A stretch of 64,000 bases of DNA from Temnopleurus reevesii (Eukaryota; Echinodermata; Echinoidea; Temnopleuroida; Temnopleuridae), in NCBI GenBank assembly GCA_036244855.1, contig BQKZ01000056.1, positions 170,001-234,000 on the forward strand, given 5' to 3'. The notes under the pieces are model-generated. The model did not search any database. It was given only the letters and a program-made list of their open reading frames with translations, and was not told the DNA's origin. Of the stretch, positions 62,921-64,000 are shown piece after piece. The position numbers and the translations under genes were made by a program. The stretch's first letter is position 1. Every line of letters starts with the position of its first letter.

Positions 62921-63053
62921 AGGTCCCGGTCACATCGACGCCCCGACTGAATACGATTAAACACGACCCTTTGTTCGGTTAACAGGTTACTTCCTCCGAA
63001 CAAAGAGTCGTCTTGAATCGTGTTGAGTCTGGGCTTTTATGTGACAGGGGCTA
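62921..63053. mobile_element. Palindromic MITE, GGTCACATA family
   Basis: GGTCCCGGTCACATCGACGC mirrored by TTTTATGTGACAGGGGCT, with AACAAAGAGTCG arms inside. Confidence 0.72.
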
Positions 63054-63107
63054 AACCGTGTACCTCAGTTGTAATTCAGCGCCATGAGTTACCGTTATGT
63101 ACAGAAA

Positions 63108-63108
63108 N
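63108..63108. other. Assembly join (single n) after the WSC exon
   Basis: Sequence after the n restarts inside the WSC exon (gtccgggaccatatgccgct at 62635). Confidence 0.85.
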
Positions 63109-63254
63109 GTCCGGGACCATATGCCGCTGCGGCAGCACTTCACAGCGGTACTTCTATGCTCAGCTCCCAGACTACTTCTGCAACGCCAACTGCGTAGGAG
63201 ACCCGACACAGCTCTGCGGACATCCTGTCAATGGCTACTATTCTGGCTTTGATA
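63109..63254 (+). CDS. WSC exon, partial second copy (contig start)
   Basis: Identical over its length to 62635-62780, including the donor gtaagt. Almost certainly the same exon assembled twice. Confidence 0.7.
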
Positions 63255-63380
63255 GTAAGTTCTAGAGGGCCCTTCATAGATCTATGCACGAATCTACAAT
63301 GAGGCTCCAGTCACAGCGAAGCCACGACTAAACACGACTCTTTGTTCAGATTTATGCATGATTCTACGAAGGACGGATAT

Positions 63381-63514
63381 GCCCATTGCTGTCACTTAGA
63401 AGCCCCGACTGAACACGATTAAACGAGACTCTTTGTTCAAATAACAGTCAACTGCTCTCGAACAAAGAGTCGGCTTGAAGCGTGTTAAGTCGGGGCTTTT
63501 ATGTGACAGGGGCT
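63381..63514. mobile_element. Palindromic MITE, GGTCACATA family (second copy after WSC)
   Basis: Probably the same insertion as 62921-63053 seen in the other contig, since flanks match (gacaggggctaaaccgtgta). Confidence 0.68.
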
Positions 63515-63800
63515 AAACCGTGTACCTCAGTTGTAATTCAGCGCCATGAGTTACCGTTATGTACAGAAAAGCGTCACCAGTCGTTCGAGGAATCGTGCGT
63601 ACCTTTACGAAAAGCTCTATGACCACAACGGTGGAGGTTGTTTCATGAACATTATCGCAGCGAAATTTCAGTGAAATCTGCCTATTATCATTATATCTTT
63701 GATTTCAATTGGATGATAAACCCTATTTCTGAATGTTGCTATGGTGACTTATGATGAGTGACCTCCTGAGCGTATTTACTGTTGTCGTGATTTTTTTCTC

Positions 63801-63961
63801 ATTTGTCTTCAGCTGTTGCATCATTCACATTTTAATTATGGTTGCATCTCTTATCATGTTCCCTTCTCTGTCTCATCATGATCAGAGATGCCAGCCATTC
63901 TGGAATATGCCTTATGAAACAATTAAAATGTAACTGATGCAACAGCTGTGAAGACAAATGG
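63801..63961. mobile_element. Inverted-repeat element of about 160 bases
   Basis: CATTTGTCTTCAGCTGTTGC with cattttaatt on the left is mirrored by aattaaaatg and GCAACAGCTGTGAAGACAAA on the right. The frame reading across it has no coding support. Confidence 0.65.
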
Positions 63962-64000
63962 GAGAACAGTCAATAAACTCATGCGGTCACTTTAACAAAA

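Noticed and set aside
63751..63933. 60-residue hydrophobic plus-strand frame
   Set aside because: It lies across an inverted-repeat element and has no link in phase to the SRCR-WSC exons.

Overview
This is eukaryotic DNA from an AT-rich, intron-rich animal genome. An intronless, urchin-style expanded GPCR, an SRCR gene, tRNA-derived SINEs and many short palindromic DNA elements suggest an echinoderm, most likely a sea urchin. The taxon is an inference. No cellular RNA gene, CRISPR array or prokaryotic feature was seen.

The left 39 kb is the 5' half of one minus-strand collagen gene, which runs off the left edge. I can follow 21 coding exons from a start codon at 38817 to a Gly-X-Y exon ending at 537, 1575 coding bases in all, with every splice phase matching. 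Exon 1 (MEIRKA plus two bases) is followed by an 18.3-kb intron. Exons 2 and 3 finish a signal peptide and begin a TSPN (thrombospondin N-terminal-like, laminin-G fold) domain, exons 4 to 7 complete it, and exons 8 to 21 encode a linker and interrupted collagen repeats. The order of domains fits a FACIT collagen, closest in memory to the long form of collagen IX alpha 1. A TATA-like box at 39483-39492 gives a plausible promoter. The introns hold decayed tandem copies of two TSPN exons, a deleted LINE copy, a 36-bp minisatellite, several inverted-repeat elements and SINEs.

From 39.5 to 54.9 kb the DNA is mostly repeats, with one clear single-exon rhodopsin-class GPCR on the minus strand (46218-47264). 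This stretch also holds a nearly perfect 437-bp foldback element with a target duplication.

The right end (55.0-63.3 kb) is a plus-strand gene for a secreted or membrane-tethered protein with signal peptide, SRCR domain and WSC domain, continuing off the right edge. A diverged second copy of its signal-peptide exon lies 2.4 kb upstream. Partial SRCR exons fused to SINE fragments form a small tandem array inside one intron.

Five single-n positions (6356, 30353, 57343, 60908, 63108) each sit where downstream sequence repeats upstream sequence. They look like unmerged contig joins, so several apparent duplications (the half SRCR exon, the WSC exon, the minisatellite) may be assembly or haplotype artefacts. 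A 443-base gap lies at 26965-27407. I found nothing I can defend as a wholly new biological system. The most unusual structures are the two tandem decayed TSPN exon arrays, the SINE-SRCR mosaic array, the foldback elements and the minisatellite full of splice-donor motifs.
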